Source: Crotalaria pallida (taxonomy: Eukaryota; Streptophyta; Magnoliopsida; Fabales; Fabaceae). Taken from it: a stretch of DNA of 64,000 nucleotides. Made by a program: the position numbers and the translations under genes. Under the pieces are notes generated by a model that was not told the DNA's origin, made no database searches, and was given only the letters and a program-made list of their open reading frames with translations. The DNA lies in the NCBI GenBank assembly GCA_037953625.1, contig CM075655.1, positions 75,419,501 to 75,483,500 of the forward strand, in the 5' to 3' direction. Of the stretch, positions 24,282 to 37,401 are shown in pieces; positions within the stretch are counted from its first letter, which is position 1, and every line of letters begins with the position of its first letter.

Positions 24282-27200
24282 GTACTTAATATACATATGT
24301 GTGTGTTCGGTTAAGAGAAAAAGGAAGAATAAATAATTTTGTTGCATGAAAAAGGAAAATAGAATTTAAGTGTTTAAAATAAACCAAGTTAATTTGTGTG
24401 TTTTATATTTGGAATTCTTGACTTATTTTTCTTGATTATATTCGGTCATGTACTATAAGTGAGTCTAGGAAATTTAGCTGCATGAAGATAAATTTATATG
24501 ATGATTTTTGAAAAGGATTCGAGATGTTTAAAGTGAGACAAATAAATGTGTTTGATTTAAATCTTTAGTTCAATGTGGTTTGTGAATTTATGCATGCTTA
24601 AGTGTTTTGTGTTGTGAACTATTTGTGAACTGTATGATTTCATTTATTTAAGTGTTGTTGTGGTTGTGTGCTAGTTATGCTTGACAAGGACTTGAGTTTT
24701 AAAATGATTAATTTTGGATCAAAGAATTGTTTAAAGTGAAAAGTGTTTTGGAAATGTTTCGGAGTTTTATCAAAATGATTTTTCGTAAAATAATCCTTGG
24801 CTGTCCCGAATTATTTAAAATCGTTTCTTAACCTTGAAAATGTATTCAAGTGAATTGAAGTAAATTTTTTAAGTGATATGTAATTTAAGAAAAACCCGGA
24901 TTTAAAAACAGTGCATTTTCGGTGTTTTCGAAGATAATTGAGGTGCTGTCCAAGGCGGACCAGCAACCCAATCAACTGATATAAATTGTTTTATAAAATG
25001 TTTTCAAGAGATATTAAAGAACTTAAAGTGATAGAAAGATGTTAGAGTTGTTTTGAAAATAATCACGTTTTTAAGCTTTCCGATGAGAAACAAAATGTGG
25101 AATGATGTCAGAAAATACTTTCTTAATACAAATTAATGACGTAAACGTTTTTTATTTAGTACGAGGAATCTTAAAGATGAGGGATTGGGGCAGCTGGCAG
25201 AGACAAGGATCCGAGGAGGGCATATGCATTTAATTGCTGGACCTCAGGTGAGAGAGAAGCTATCCTAAGACACTGTGGTGTTTAGGTGAATTACTAGGAC
25301 GTCCCGTATCCTCTCAAAGATCGGGACTACGTGGTTGGAGTCAGTAGTATAAGTGGCAATTGTTTGCCCTGTGTGGCCACTTATACGAAGGTGACGAAAA
25401 CCACACTGTTATTGTGTGATGTTGTGTGTGGTTTGCATGCTTTTATTTAATTATGTTTGATAATGCTTATTGTTATTAATTGTGATGAGTAAAATATTGA
25501 CGGACGTCTGTTACGTCCTGAATAAAGAAATGAAAAGAAAAAGAATGAGTTGTGAAAGTAAAAAGACTGAAAGTAAAGAGATAATGAGGAAGGAGTGATG
25601 ATAAAGAATCAAGATTGGGGAAACACGAATGAGGATGTTGAGAACGAGCCAGAGCTGGGAGATGAGATGTGGAAGTAGATGTGAGATGTGATATCTCGTT
25701 TACGTTTTTGGGAAGAAGCTTAGTGTTGAGTTGAGCTTGCTCCTCCATTAACACTCAACCAAAAACGTGATTTTTGAAAAGGGTTATGAAAAGAAATTCT
25801 TATGCAAAGGTTTTTGAAATGAAGTTTTAAAAATGTTTTGAGATAGTTTGAGCAAACTGTTTTGAGAAAAGATTTTGAAAGGGGATAATTGTGAGAAATG
25901 GAGAATGTTGAGAAAGTACGAGGAATGAGATTGTGATGTGAACCCAGCTCTGTGCTATGTGAGATTTGTTGAGAGAAAGATTGTGCCAAGTTAGTGGTCG
26001 GGACTCATTGAAGGGTTGCACGAAGGATGGGCCGACCTTAGGTTAATTAAAAAGATAAAAGACTTAAAAGACATACGCGGTAAGGTATGAGAGTGCGAAG
26101 TAGTGGAGAGGAAGAAACGATAGGTATCTGCGGATACTTAGGACGAGATTGCATTAGGGGAGGACGATGACGGTGAAACGTCAAGTAGTCTAGAGTATGT
26201 TTCTGGGCAGAACAAACTCCATAAGTGGCGCACTAACGTGGTGGGGACTGGGTCTAATGTCGTGGTAAGTTCTGCGGGCCCACTAGAAACATACTGTCGC
26301 CCCCTAGATTGCAAATCGAGAACAGTGAGAGGGACTGGAGTGGGGCATTTTGTTTGCCACTGCAAGGCAGTGTGCCATGTATATGGAGATTATTGATTGA
26401 GGCTGAGTCCTCCTGGTCTGGGACCATTTGTGTTGACAGCTGTCGTGCCCGCACGGTAAAGGTCCTGTACTCCTGTTTGCTTCCGACTAGGTTGGGTGGA
26501 TGACCGAGGAGATGTAGACGTGAGTGATAGCCGAAAACGAATTGAATCCAAGAAGGATGTTAGTTGATAAGAAGAAGATACGAATGTGAGAAAGAAAAGA
26601 ATGATTGAAGAAGAATGTTTGAGAAAAGTTGAAATGAGTTTGGCAAGACTATGAGAAATAATAATGATAATAAAAGATAGTAATAAGAATAGTGATACCA
26701 ATAATATGCTTGATTGTTGTGTGCTTGTGTGTTGTATTGTATGTCTGCGTAGTCCTATTACTTTGCCTATCGTAATCCCACACCGTCGACGATTCGTCGT
26801 TCGGATCGCTTACTCTCTCCTGTTCGTTGTTCTATCGGTGCTGCTGATATCGCAACGGGCAGATGGAGTATCACATGGAGAGTATCACAAAAGGGGAATT
26901 GAAGATGGAACGAAGCGACAACTGCAAAGCAGCATTAGGGATGAATTCATTTTCGGGCGCAGGAAGAAAGGAGAACTTCATCTGGTTGGCCTCATCAGAG
27001 TAGCGCAGCGGAAGCGAAAGTAGCGCATTAGGTCTAAGTTTATGAATTGTGGTTGAGTCAAGGATTACCAAGCAATGTGCCACTTATGTAATCAAGCTAA
27101 ACTTTTGCATTCTGTATTGAGGTCTGTTTATTTTTGACGATTGAACAAAGTAATCTTTTGAAAATACCAGGATGACTCGGAAACAAGTATTTTTGTGAAA

Positions 27201-27377
27201 ATGAAAGTTTATGAAAATAAAGGTTTTAGTAATAACTCGGTTTTCAGCAAAGGAACTTTTAAATGCAACGATGACTTTTCAACAATGTATTTACAAAAAA
27301 AAATATTTGGCCTCATTTTTGCAACTTTAACAAGAAAAGATTAATTATTTTGATTTACGAAAATCGGGCTGTTACAC
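23989..27377 (+). repeat. LARD2 3' LTR, right part
   Basis: Continues the LTR to its GGGCTGTTACA end at 27377. It matches 11154-14543 with few differences, including a second copy of the conserved hairpin (26194-26295) and the 46-codon frame (26863-27003). The right target duplication CATGT follows at 27378-27382. Confidence 0.92.
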
Positions 27378-29672
27378 ATGTAACTTAAATGATGATCAAA
27401 CATAATCTTCCTACCTCTTTCTAGGTTGGCCGAATGCCCATATACACAAGACAAGGTTTTTGGCTCAATTTTTCAACACAAACAAAAGTCATATAATCAC
27501 ATCAAGACATGTAGGATTTCAAGGCAACTTTTCAAAGCACATACTACATCATTTATCAACATGCATAAAATAAATTCAAGTTCATCACTTATTTTTAAAT
27601 AAAAATCAATATTACACTTTAAACTTCTAAAAATGACATGCATATACTTAAAATCATTAGATCTAGTCTTAACACACACATGCATCAACTTTTTACAAAA
27701 TAGAAAGCATATATCCTAGTTTTACCAAACATGGCCAAATAGGCTTTCACAAAATAAAACATGCACAAGATCAAACACTAGATCAAATCATGTTTTCACT
27801 CAAAAATTATTTTAAAGCTTGCTTCTTTAATTTCTTTTCAAAACCGTGTCACATATAAAAGAAAAACATGATCTTTTCTCTTAAAATTAACATGCAAGAC
27901 CAAAGCTCTCAACTTTTTCACTCATCAAACAAAGATCATTACATGCACACACTTAAATCAACTAAGATCATTATTAAACTTACATGCAAGAATAAAGACT
28001 TTAACTTTTTCACAAATCAAGTTTAAATCACATATTTATTCATCAAATAATCATAGAAATACACATAGATCACGGTTTAGCAAAAAGATTCAACATGCAA
28101 AGCCAAAGATTTCCACTTTTTTATTAATCAAATTTAGATCATGAATTTATTCATCAAATCGTTTCATGAAAGCATTTTAAATCACGGTTTTAAGCAAGAA
28201 ATTTAACATGCAAGGAAGTTTTATTTTAGACTTCACAAAAATCCCAACTTTCTTTAGATCTTTAAGGTTTTAGTTAGAAAAACATCAAGATCCATTAAGA
28301 AAACTTGAACCGAATCACCAAGCATAAAGTTACATATATTACAAATCATTTTTAGTCTTTAAAGTCCGATTAAGTAAAAACAACACATAAACTCATCTCT
28401 CAAACCATAAAATTAAACATGCAAGAAGAAAAAAATAGAGATCTACAAACTAAAAGGAAAAATCTAAACTATTACAATCTTCCTCTTGATCTTCGAGGCA
28501 CCTACCAAGAAAAAGGTTGATCTTCTAGCTCCTAACACTCTTGATCTTCAAAGAAAAACTCTTGATCTAGCTTGAAACCTCCTTTTTCTTCCTCTCTACC
28601 TCTCGGCCACCCTCTCTCTCTCTCTCTTTCTTTTTCTCTCTAAGTCTAAGAGTTAAATGGGCTCTTAGAGTTGTGTTTTTGGTGTTGGAAGGGAAAGTGT
28701 GAAGTGGAAAATGAAATGAGGGAAAATGAACCAAGGCCTCTCCTATTTATAGGCCAACGAATCATTCCCCCTTTTGCCCTTAGGTTTTTGGTTCGGTCAT
28801 GCACAATGGGAGGGGCGGTTTTGTCCTTCCAAAAGTTTGCATGTAGGGAATCTAATCAAGGGGACATGGTGGAGTGATATAAGGAACTAGATCATTCCAT
28901 GTCTAATTACTTTTGGCTACTACTTAGAATTTCTACTAACTTAGTTAACTCATGGTTCTAATCTAGCCTATTGGTTTCTTGTCCTAAAAATGAAATCTTA
29001 GACTTACATACACATACATACATACGTAGCACACACACATATATACATACATGCATCTTACATGTTTATTTTCTAATCATACTTATTTATAATCATCAAT
29101 TCACACAACAATGCAATTAGTTCTAAGGAATCACATTCACACAATCATCTTCATGCATCACTCATTAAACACACATTAAACCAAGCACACATCACATAAA
29201 ATTCATGCCATGATAATAATTTCATTTTCTACGAAACACATTTCTCAAAATTCGTATTTTACAAACTCAGAAATAAATTTTTATAAATAAATCCATAAAA
29301 TTCCAAAAATCACATTTTCAAATTCTACGTTTCAAGACGATCGTTTTCGTATAAAGATCATAAAATTCCGAGTTACGGTTAAAAAGATACGAATTTTCAA
29401 AGTTAACAAATCCAAAAATTTCATTTCTAACAAAAATCATCCTTGATAAAAATTAGAACTTATCTCTTTTTGATCAATTTACTCCAAAACTCAACAAAAT
29501 CATTCACTTTAAATCTAGGAAAAGAATTTGTTTATAAAAATCCATGAAAATCAATACTTTGTCTCTTACACTCGTAAAATACTTGTCTAAAAGTCTTTTA
29601 TAAAACAGAACCTCAAGGTTTATTTTGACAAAATTCGTTTATGCACGTATGGGAAAAATGCGGGGTGTTACA
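27378..29672 (-). repeat. LARD1 5' LTR, upstream part
   Basis: Matches 1410-3708, including the TATA box (28742-28753, minus strand). It starts on the minus strand with TGTAACACCCCGC at 29672, directly abutting Athila gag. Confidence 0.92.
28742..28753 (-). promoter_or_regulatory. TATA box in LARD1 5' LTR
   Basis: CCTATAAATAGG on the minus strand, identical to the 3' LTR copy. It would drive LARD1 transcription, but LARD2 now splits the transcribed region. Confidence 0.7.
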
Positions 29673-30859
29673 ACTTGGCCCCTGGTTCCATCACAAGTTG
29701 GGATGACTTGAAGAGGGCATTTCTGGAAAAAAAATTTCCTTGCAAATAGGACCACTGCAATTAGAAAGGAAATCTCTGGTATCAGGCAACAACATGGAGA
29801 GAGTCTCTATGAATATTGGGAGAGATTCAAGAGATTGTATGCTTCCTGCCCCCACCATCAGATCTCAGAGCAGCTGCTTATTCAATATTTCTATGAAGGT
29901 CTCAACTTTATGGAGAGAAACATGGTAGATGCTGCAAGTGGTGGTACATTGGGAGATATGACACCCTTACAAGCCAGGAGCAAAATTGAGAAGATGGCTT
30001 CCAACTGTCAACAATTCCATGCACGAAGCAACAGTGATGCAATAGTTGTGAGGGATGTGAATGATGTTGGTGCAAACTCGGGCAAGGTTGAGAAGCTTGA
30101 GCAGAAAATTGATTCTCTTACAACATTGGTCACACAATTGGCTGTCAATCAGAAAAAGATGATACTTCCTGCTAGAGTGTGTGGCATATGCACATCCATT
30201 GAGCACCCCACAGATGCATGCCCTTCCCTTCAGCAGCAACAACCGATGACCAGTGGTGACCAACCCGAGGCCTATGCGGCCAACATATACAACAACAGAG
30301 GCCCACAACAGCACAATCATGACCTCTCTTCCAATAGATAAACCCTGGATAGAGGAACCATCCTAACCTGAAGTGGTCTGATCAACAACAACAACCTCCT
30401 CCTAATGTTCCATTTCAAAACACCGCTGGACCGAGTAGACCACCATATGTACCTCCTCCAATCCAGCAGCAAAGGCAACAACAACAGCAGCAGCAGCAAG
30501 TGGTTCATCCTGCACCATCAGTCCCTCCATCCAACCAACCTACCTTGGAGGAGTTGGTGAGGCAAATGACCATACAAAACCTCCAATTTCAACAAGAGAC
30601 TAGAGCATCCATTCAGAGACAAGAGGCATCCATTCAGACTTCGACAAATCAGATGGGTTAAATGGAAACTTCTCTCAACAACTTGCAATCTCAAAATTCT
30701 GACAAGTTGCCATCCCAGACTGTGATCAACCCTCAGAATCAGAATGTGAGTGCCATCAACCTGAGGTCAGGAAAGCAAATTGTCACACCCACACCACAAC
30801 CTCACCTCAACAATGATGCTCTAGCTTCCTCTAAAGGGAAGAGCCAAGTGGTAGATTAA
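29673..30859 (+). pseudogene. Athila gag, disrupted fragment
   Basis: The retrotransposon gag domain of the Athila lineage is recognisable at the junction (LAPGSITSWDDLKRAF, then ESLYEYWERFKRLYASCPHH and NMVDAASGGTL). It is followed by a Gln-rich linker and a segment with NVSAINLRSGKQ, typical of late Athila gag. The frame is broken by a one-base indel near 29735, another near 30340 with an adjacent stop, stops at about 30659 and 30857, and one in the A-run near 30985. The capsid role in particle assembly is lost. Confidence 0.75.
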
Positions 30860-30990
30860 GGTGAGCATGCTAGCACCAAGGAGAATCATCCAACTCAACC
30901 TTCCTCAATTTCAACCACAAGCCCTGCTGTTGTCCTACAACCTCCTCCCGTTCCTCTTCCATTCCCACCAAGAGTGCCTAAAAAAAAAGG

Positions 30991-33900
30991 GTGGAAGAGG
31001 TGGACAAGGATATTCTTGACACATTCAGGAAGGTGGAAGTCTACATACCCCTTCTTTATGCAATAAACCAGATTCCAAGGTATGCAAAGTTCCTTAAGGA
31101 GTTGTGCACTCATGAGAGAAGACTCAAGGGCAATGAGAGGATAAGCATGGGAAGGAATGTCTCCGCTCTCATAGGTAAACCTATCCCTCACATTCCTGAA
31201 AAATGTAAGGATCCTGGAACTTTCTCTATACCTTGCATCATAGGCAATGTTAAGTTTGAAAATGCTATGCTAGATTTAGGAGCATCCATAAATGTCATGC
31301 CTATGTCTGCTTTTAAGTCTCTTTCTCTTGGACCTCTTCAACCTACGGGTGTGGTGATTCAATTGGCAAATAGAAGTACTGCCCACCCCGCAGGTTTGAT
31401 AGAGGATGTCTTGGTTCGGGTTGAAGAGTTGATCTTCCCTGCTGATTTTTACATACTTGATATGGAAGATGACTCCCCCCGTAATGTTGTTCCTATTATT
31501 TTGGGGAGGCCATTTTTGAAAATAGCCCAAACCAAGATAGATGTGCATTCAGGTTCACTTTCCATGGAGTTTGATGGCAGTGTGATCCGATTTGACATTT
31601 TCCATGCTATGAAACATTTTCCTGAGGATCACTCTGTTTTCCATGTGGACTTTCTTGATGAGTTGATAGATGAGCATATGCTTGACTTTTTGCATCATGA
31701 TTTTTAATTGTCATCTTTCACTGATTCATTTACTTGTCCATCATGCACTAATTCTGGATGGTGCACCGCATGCATTGAAATAGCTCAGTTTCTAGACTCT
31801 GCTACTGCATATGACGATTCATATGTTATAGATTCAGATTATGCTAACCCTAACCCCATATCTGTTAAGCATGAGTCTGATTCACTTGTTCAGGTGCAGG
31901 CAGCAGAATCCATTTCTGCTGTCCCTTTAGTTCCATCTATTATGCAGGAACCCTCATTGGACCTCAAGCCACTCCCTCCTCATCTCAAATATGCTTACTT
32001 GGAGGATGAGAAGAAACTCCCAGTGATCATCTCAACCTCACTTTCTGTTGATCAAGAGGAGAAACTGCTGGATGTGATAAGAAAGAACAAGAGGGCAATT
32101 GGATGGACTTTAGCGGATATTCTTGGAATTAGCCCTTCCATGTGCATGCACCGCATTTTGTTGGAGGTTGGGGCTAAAACAGTGAGACAACCCCAAAGGC
32201 GGTTGAACCCCCAGATTCTTGATGTGGTTAAGAAAGAGGTCACCAAGCTGCTCCAAGCGGGTATCATCTACCCAATTTCAGATAGCACTTGGGTGAGCCC
32301 GGTGCAAGTTGTCCCCAAGAAGTCTGGTGTCACAGTTGTCAAAAATGAGAAGGATGAGCTGATTCCCACTCGAGTGCAGAACAGTTGGAGAGTCTGCATT
32401 GATTACAGAAAGCTCAACCAGGCGACTCGCAAGGATCATTTCCCTCTCCCCTTCATTGATCAGATGTTGGAGCGCCTGGCAGGTAAATCTCATTATTGCT
32501 TCTTAGATGGTTTCTCTGGTTATTTTCAAATTTGCATTGCACCAGAGGACCAACATAAGACCACATTTACCTGTCCTTGTGGCACATTTGCACATAGGAA
32601 GATGCCTTTTGGCCTATGCAATGCCCCTGTCACATTTCAAAGATATATGATGAGTATTTTGCTGACTTGCTCGAGCATTGCATAGAGGTCTTCATGGATG
32701 ATTTTAGTGTTTATGGCTCCTCATTTGATGCATGTCTTGATAATTTGACTAAGGTGCTTAACAGGTGCATTGAGACTAACCTTGTCTTGAATTTTGAAAA
32801 ATGCCACTTCATGGTAGAACAAGACATAGTCTTAGGGCACATTGTTTCTCACAAGTGCATAGAAGTTGACCCTGCTAAGCTGCTTGTAATATCACATTTT
32901 CCTTACTCCTCTTGCGTTCGAGAGGTGCGTTCTTTTCTTGGCCATGCAGGTTTCTATCGTAGGTTTATTCAGAACTTTAGCAACATTGCCCTTCCTCTTT
33001 CCAAGCTGCTTCAAAAGGATGCCCCATGGGAATTTGGAGACCAATGCAAGAGGGCATTTGATGAATTGAAGAAAGCACTGACCACCACCCCCATCATCCA
33101 ACCACCTGATTGGACCCTCCCATTTGAGCTCATGACTGATGCTTCAAATTATGCTTTGGGAGCAGTTCTCTCCCAAAGGGTTGGTAAGCTGTCGCATGTG
33201 ATTTATTATGCTTCTAGGACTTTAGATGCAGCACAGGTTAATTACACAACAACTGAAAAAGAACTTTTGGCTATTGTTTTTGCACTTGATAAGTTTAGAT
33301 CATATTTGCTTGGTTCTAAGGTTGTGGTGTACACTGATCATGCTGCTCTGAAGTATCTTTTGAAAAAGACAGATTCCAAACCTAGGTTGATTAGGTGTAT
33401 GTTACTCCTTCAGGAGTTTGATCTAGAGATTCAGGATCGGAGTGGTGCGCATAACATTGTCGCAGACCACCTGAGCAGAATAGAGAGAGAGGAGGATGCA
33501 TTTCCTATCCGGGATGACTTCCCGGATGAGCAGCTTTTAGCTTTGCATGTTCCCCATCCCCCTCCCCTTACTCCTTGGTTTGCAGACATTGTTAATTATC
33601 TGGTTGCTTCTGTTTTTCCACCCTTGGCATCCAAGGCTCAAAGAGACAAACTTAAGAGCGATGCCAAGTATTATGTATGGGAAGACCCCTATTTGTGGCA
33701 TTTTTGCAGTGATCAGGTCATTCGCAGGTGCATTCCAGATCATGAGATCCAATTGTTTCTCCAGTTTTGCCATGCTTCACCAGTTGGAGGCCACCTGGGG
33801 ACTCAAAGGACAGCACGAAAGGTGCTGGATTCTGGATTTTATTGGCCTACCATCTTCAAGGATGCAAGCAACATCTGTAGCTTATGTGAGCAATGTCAAA

Positions 33901-34883
33901 GAGTAGGAGGCGCCTTATCTTGGAGGCAACAGATGCCGCAACAACCTATGTTGTTCTGTGAGGTGTTTGATGTCTGGGGTATAGATTTCATGGGCCCCTT
34001 TCCTGTTTCTTTTGGTTTTTATAATATCTTACTTGTTGTGGATTATGTATCCAAATGGGTGAAAGCTAAGGCCACCAGGACTAATGATGCTCAGGTTGTT
34101 GTATATTTTGTCAGGTCTAATATCCTTTGCAGGTTTGGCATACCTAGAGCCATAGTCAGTGATCAAGGCACACACATCTGCAAAAGATCCATGCAAGCTT
34201 TGCTCAAGAAGTATGGGGTTGCGCACAAAGTTTCTACACCCTATCACCCCCAAACCAATGGGCAAGCTGAGATTTCAAACAGAGAGATCAAGCGGATTTT
34301 GGAGAAGATGGTGAAGCCTAATAGAAAGGATTGGAGCACACGATTGGAGGATGCTCTGTGGTCCCATCGGACCGCTTACAAGGCACCCATAGGGATGTCA
34401 CCTTATCGGGTTGTCTTTGGTAAGGCATGCCACCTGCCTGTGGAGATAGAGCACCGTGCATATTGGGCTGTGAAGCAATGTAACTTAGCTCTTGATCAAG
34501 CGGGTGAGGAGAGGAAGCTGCAGTTGAGTGAGCTAAATGAGATCTGTTTGGAGGCCTATGAGAACTCCAAATTCTACAAAGAGAAGACCAAGAAGCTTCA
34601 TGATAACTCAATTTCCAGAAAGGAGTTCTTGGTTGGTCAAAAAGTGTTGCTCTACAACTCTAGGCTTGGACTCATGAGTGGAAAGCTCCGCTCTAAGTGG
34701 ATTGGACCGTTTGTAGTCACCCAGGTGTTTCCTTATGGCACTGTGGAGATCAAGAGTGAGTCCACGAACAAGAGCTTCAAAGTCAATGGCCACCGACTCA
34801 AGCCTTTCCTAACCACCCCTTCTTTGGATGATGCACCTGTGGAGGAGGCCTCATTGGTCAACCCCACTTTTGACCCACCATGA
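30991..34883 (+). pseudogene. Athila protease-reverse transcriptase-RNase H-integrase, two lesions
   Basis: Aspartic protease with active-site motif DLGAS near 31273. A stop (31705-31707) interrupts the frame, which continues as reverse transcriptase (SWRVCIDYRKLNQATRKDHF, FLDGFSGYFQI, FMDD at about 32690). A one-base loss in the T-run 32657-32660 shifts the frame just before FMDD. Then come RNase H ([27 protein letters not shown]), the integrase zinc-binding region ([17 protein letters not shown]) and the integrase core ([23 protein letters not shown]), ending at 34883. Catalytic residues remain visible; the product cannot be made without bypassing both lesions. Confidence 0.9.
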
Positions 34884-36356
34884 CTTAGGGAGTCTTCTTT
34901 TATCCTTCCTTACTCTTTTTATTGCACTTGTCTATATCTGCTGGCTGGTATATCTGTCTGGATTTTCTGGTTGTTTTACATTGAGGACAATGTGTGATTT
35001 AAGTGTGGGGGGAGAGTAGTTTAGGTTGCATATTTTTTCTTTGACTTTTTAGGTTTTGCTTTGTTTTGGGCATTTTCTTGCATGTTTTTGCTTCATTTTA
35101 GTAAAGTCTTGGTATCTTGTGTCTGAATTCATGCATTTTTGTGTGCAAAGTTGCTTTTGATAATTAAGAGGTAGTAACACTGTGATAGAATTGTCCCTTT
35201 TGTGAGGATTTGAGCCTTAATTGTGGGTGGATTGCTATATATGCCACCTAATTTTCTTCATGTGTGATTGCACTCTGGATTACTTGCACTCTAGAACTTG
35301 ACTTGACTCTTGTTGATACTTGATTGCTCATGCACATTTTGAAATGATTTAGGCACTTTCTTTCTTGAATAAGCTATTAGCCATATGAGCCTACCTTGAA
35401 TGAATGTATCCTTTGCTAGCCCCTTGAGCCTTTTTATCCCTTTCCTTGTTCTTTAGCTAGCTCATTACAAGCCTATGACTGAAAAACCATGATTTTCCTA
35501 ACCTTAGGGAATTTTGGAGCTTTGGAATTGTTTTGGGGATGGGTATTAGGTAAGAAGTGTGCTCTATGCTTCAATTGGTTGAGTTCTTGGTTTTGCCTCT
35601 TTGGTTGTTGTAGTTATGGCTTCATCTTCATGCCATTTGTGTTGTTTCTTCTTTTCTTTTTTGTATATCTCTCAAAAAAAATAGAAGACAAAAAAAACAA
35701 AAAAAAAAATGCTAAAAGAAAGAAAAAGAAAAAAAAAAGTGAATAAAAGGTTGTTGAGGCAAAGAGGATTGGAATTAGTGGTTGTTGATTTTGGGGTGGA
35801 TTTTGCTTACTTTTTACTTATTCCCCATTGCTCCTCTATTCCCTTGGTTTTAGCTACATTCCCATATTTTTATCGCACCTTGTCCTTGGCCCCATTACAA
35901 CCCTTAAAAGACCTTTTGATCATTTTGTGCATGTGTGTTGATAGTTGACGTTACAGGCTTGTCAAGCTTATGGTTGTGTTTGTTTTTCATGATGTGCCTT
36001 GAGTGTAAATAATGATTAACCCCAAACACTTGAGTGTAAACACTTTTGAGTGATCCTTGTGAGTTTCTATCATCATTGTGACTATCCTCTTGATGTTATT
36101 GGTTTATTTGCATACTTGAAGTAATTGGATGATGTTCACGGATAATTTGACTCTTTGATCCTAAACCATTTTGTGTGCTTGAGTTTTCCCATTTCTTTGC
36201 TTTTCCTAGAATTCATTGTGAAGTATGTAATCTCTTATATTTGCATTTCTTAGTTGTAGTCATCTTGTTGCATGATTCACTTTGGTGCATTTTGATCTTC
36301 ATAGTCCTATCTTTTGATTTTGCCCACGAGTGCAAAAGGATAAGTGTGGGGGTATT
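34884..36356 (+). other. Athila post-pol region with two polypurine-like tracts
   Basis: Non-coding here: no convincing envelope-like frame. The first purine tract, AAGTGTGGGGGGAGAG, lies at 35001-35016 soon after pol. The second, AAGTGTGGGGGTA (36342-36354), directly precedes the LTR and is the functional candidate. An A-rich stretch lies at about 35675-35740. Confidence 0.7.
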
Positions 36357-37401
36357 TGATGAGCTTTTTATTTCCCATTATTCCTTGCATTATTTTACTC
36401 CTATTATTGATACTTGTTGCCCATTTGACATTGTTTAGCTTGATTTTGTGATTTAGAGTTTATTGGACTAATATTCTAATATTGTTTAATTTGGGATTAT
36501 TTAGCCTAATTAATTCTATTTCTATTTCCAGGTCATATGTGGCACAAGGACACTATGGCCATTTTGGAAATGAAGATTGAAGTATTGAAGTGAAGATTGT
36601 AATTTGCATTTAGGTCCCTTTTTAGTTGTAATTTTCAGAATAGTGTTTCTGGACTTGGGCCCATGTTTTAGGCCCATTTTGTGACTAAAAAGAAGGGAAA
36701 CTCGTGTAGCACATGGCATACACTCCCATTTCAGATTTCTCACTCTCTCTCTAGGTTAGAACTTCTCTCTTGACTCTCCATAGAAATTGGTGGCTACTAG
36801 GGTTTTGTTCTTCCCCATTTCTACTCGTTTTCCTTGATTTGTGACCATGGAAGGCTAACTTCAAGGGTTAATCCCTTTGGTATTGTATTATCTACTATTG
36901 AGCTCTTGTTATTAATGCAATTTTGTTTTCTCTTCTCTGTTTTCATGATTATCAATGTGTAGTGGTTTGCTTAATTCCATTTCGTAGAGATAATACATGA
37001 ATATAAACGCTTAATTTGTATTAACTCGTAAAAACTCCAATTCTGGTTTCTGATGCTTAATTAGAAGTTAGGGTTTGGAGTGATAACTAAATTTTCGCTT
37101 AGTATTTGGTTATCACGAGTTGGACAGAGGAGAGGAGAGGAATCGATCTTTAGTGAGCTAGGATTGAGTAGTATACGTAGCCAAAGGGGTTTGCCCGCTT
37201 TTGTTTCTGACTGTGTTAGTTTTATTATTCTGTTTATGTTTTGTTCTTCACATTTGTTACACACAAAACCCCCCATTTTACTGCACACTACGTGTTTGAT
37301 ACTTTGCCTAGACCGATATTCGCTGGGAAACGACCTAGGATCACCTTCCTAGTACTACAGAATTAAACCCCTTTTATTTTGATCGGGTACGACCTCGATC
37401 A
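36357..37401 (+). repeat. Athila 3' LTR
   Basis: 1,045 bp from TGATGAGC to CTCGATCA (TGAT...ATCA ends). The start is set by the adjoining polypurine tract, and the end by the abrupt switch to CACTA coding sequence at 37402. Confidence 0.75.

Larger units (their letters stand above)
9168..27377 (+). mobile_element. LARD2: non-autonomous LTR retrotransposon nested in the LARD1 LTR
   Basis: Plus-strand element with 5' LTR 9168-14543 (5,376 bp), interior 14544-15790 (1,247 bp) and 3' LTR 15791-27377, the last split by a CACTA transposon. It has TG...CA ends, 5-bp target duplications, a PBS and a polypurine tract, but no retroviral protein domain. The two LTRs are nearly identical over long stretches, so insertion was fairly recent. 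It belongs to the same family as LARD1: homologous GC-rich LTR block, primer region and PPT hairpin, though the first few hundred LTR bases are diverged. The LTRs are over four times longer than the interior. Confidence 0.9.
1..29672 (-). mobile_element. LARD1: large non-autonomous LTR retrotransposon (left end outside window)
   Basis: Minus-strand element. Its 5' LTR starts at 29672 (TGTAACACCCCGC on the minus strand), is interrupted by LARD2, and ends at 5422. The interior is 3709-5421 and the 3' LTR runs from 3708 off the left edge. Without the insertion the 5' LTR is about 6.04 kb against a 1.71-kb interior. I see no gag, protease, reverse transcriptase or integrase in the interior. The TGTAACACCCC/TGTTACA ends, the initiator-Met-tRNA primer site and the polypurine context match the Tekay-type elements to the right, so a Tekay-like autonomous element is the likely protein donor (inference). 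It sits inside the gag of the Athila element. The adjoining five bases ACTTG at 29673-29677 should be its target duplication, whose partner lies outside the window. Confidence 0.85.
29673..37401 (+). mobile_element. Athila-type Ty3/gypsy retrotransposon, 5' part outside window
   Basis: The element is entered in mid-gag because LARD1 is inserted there; its 5' LTR and early gag lie beyond LARD1, outside the window. It retains gag remnants, protease, reverse transcriptase, RNase H and integrase, a 1.47-kb region after pol, a polypurine tract and a 3' LTR. It is defective: several stops and frameshifts. It lies inside a CACTA TNP2 gene, and the bases after its LTR, ATGCC (37402-37406), are the candidate target duplication. 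Confidence 0.85.

Noticed and set aside
32616..32700. ATG at 32616 as a separate Athila pol start
   Set aside because: It is an artefact of the one-base shift at 32657-32660; the true reverse transcriptase frame enters from upstream.
35489..35948. Hydrophobic frames after Athila pol as an envelope-like protein
   Set aside because: Short, end in an A-rich run, and no envelope-like features beyond chance hydrophobicity from T-rich sequence.
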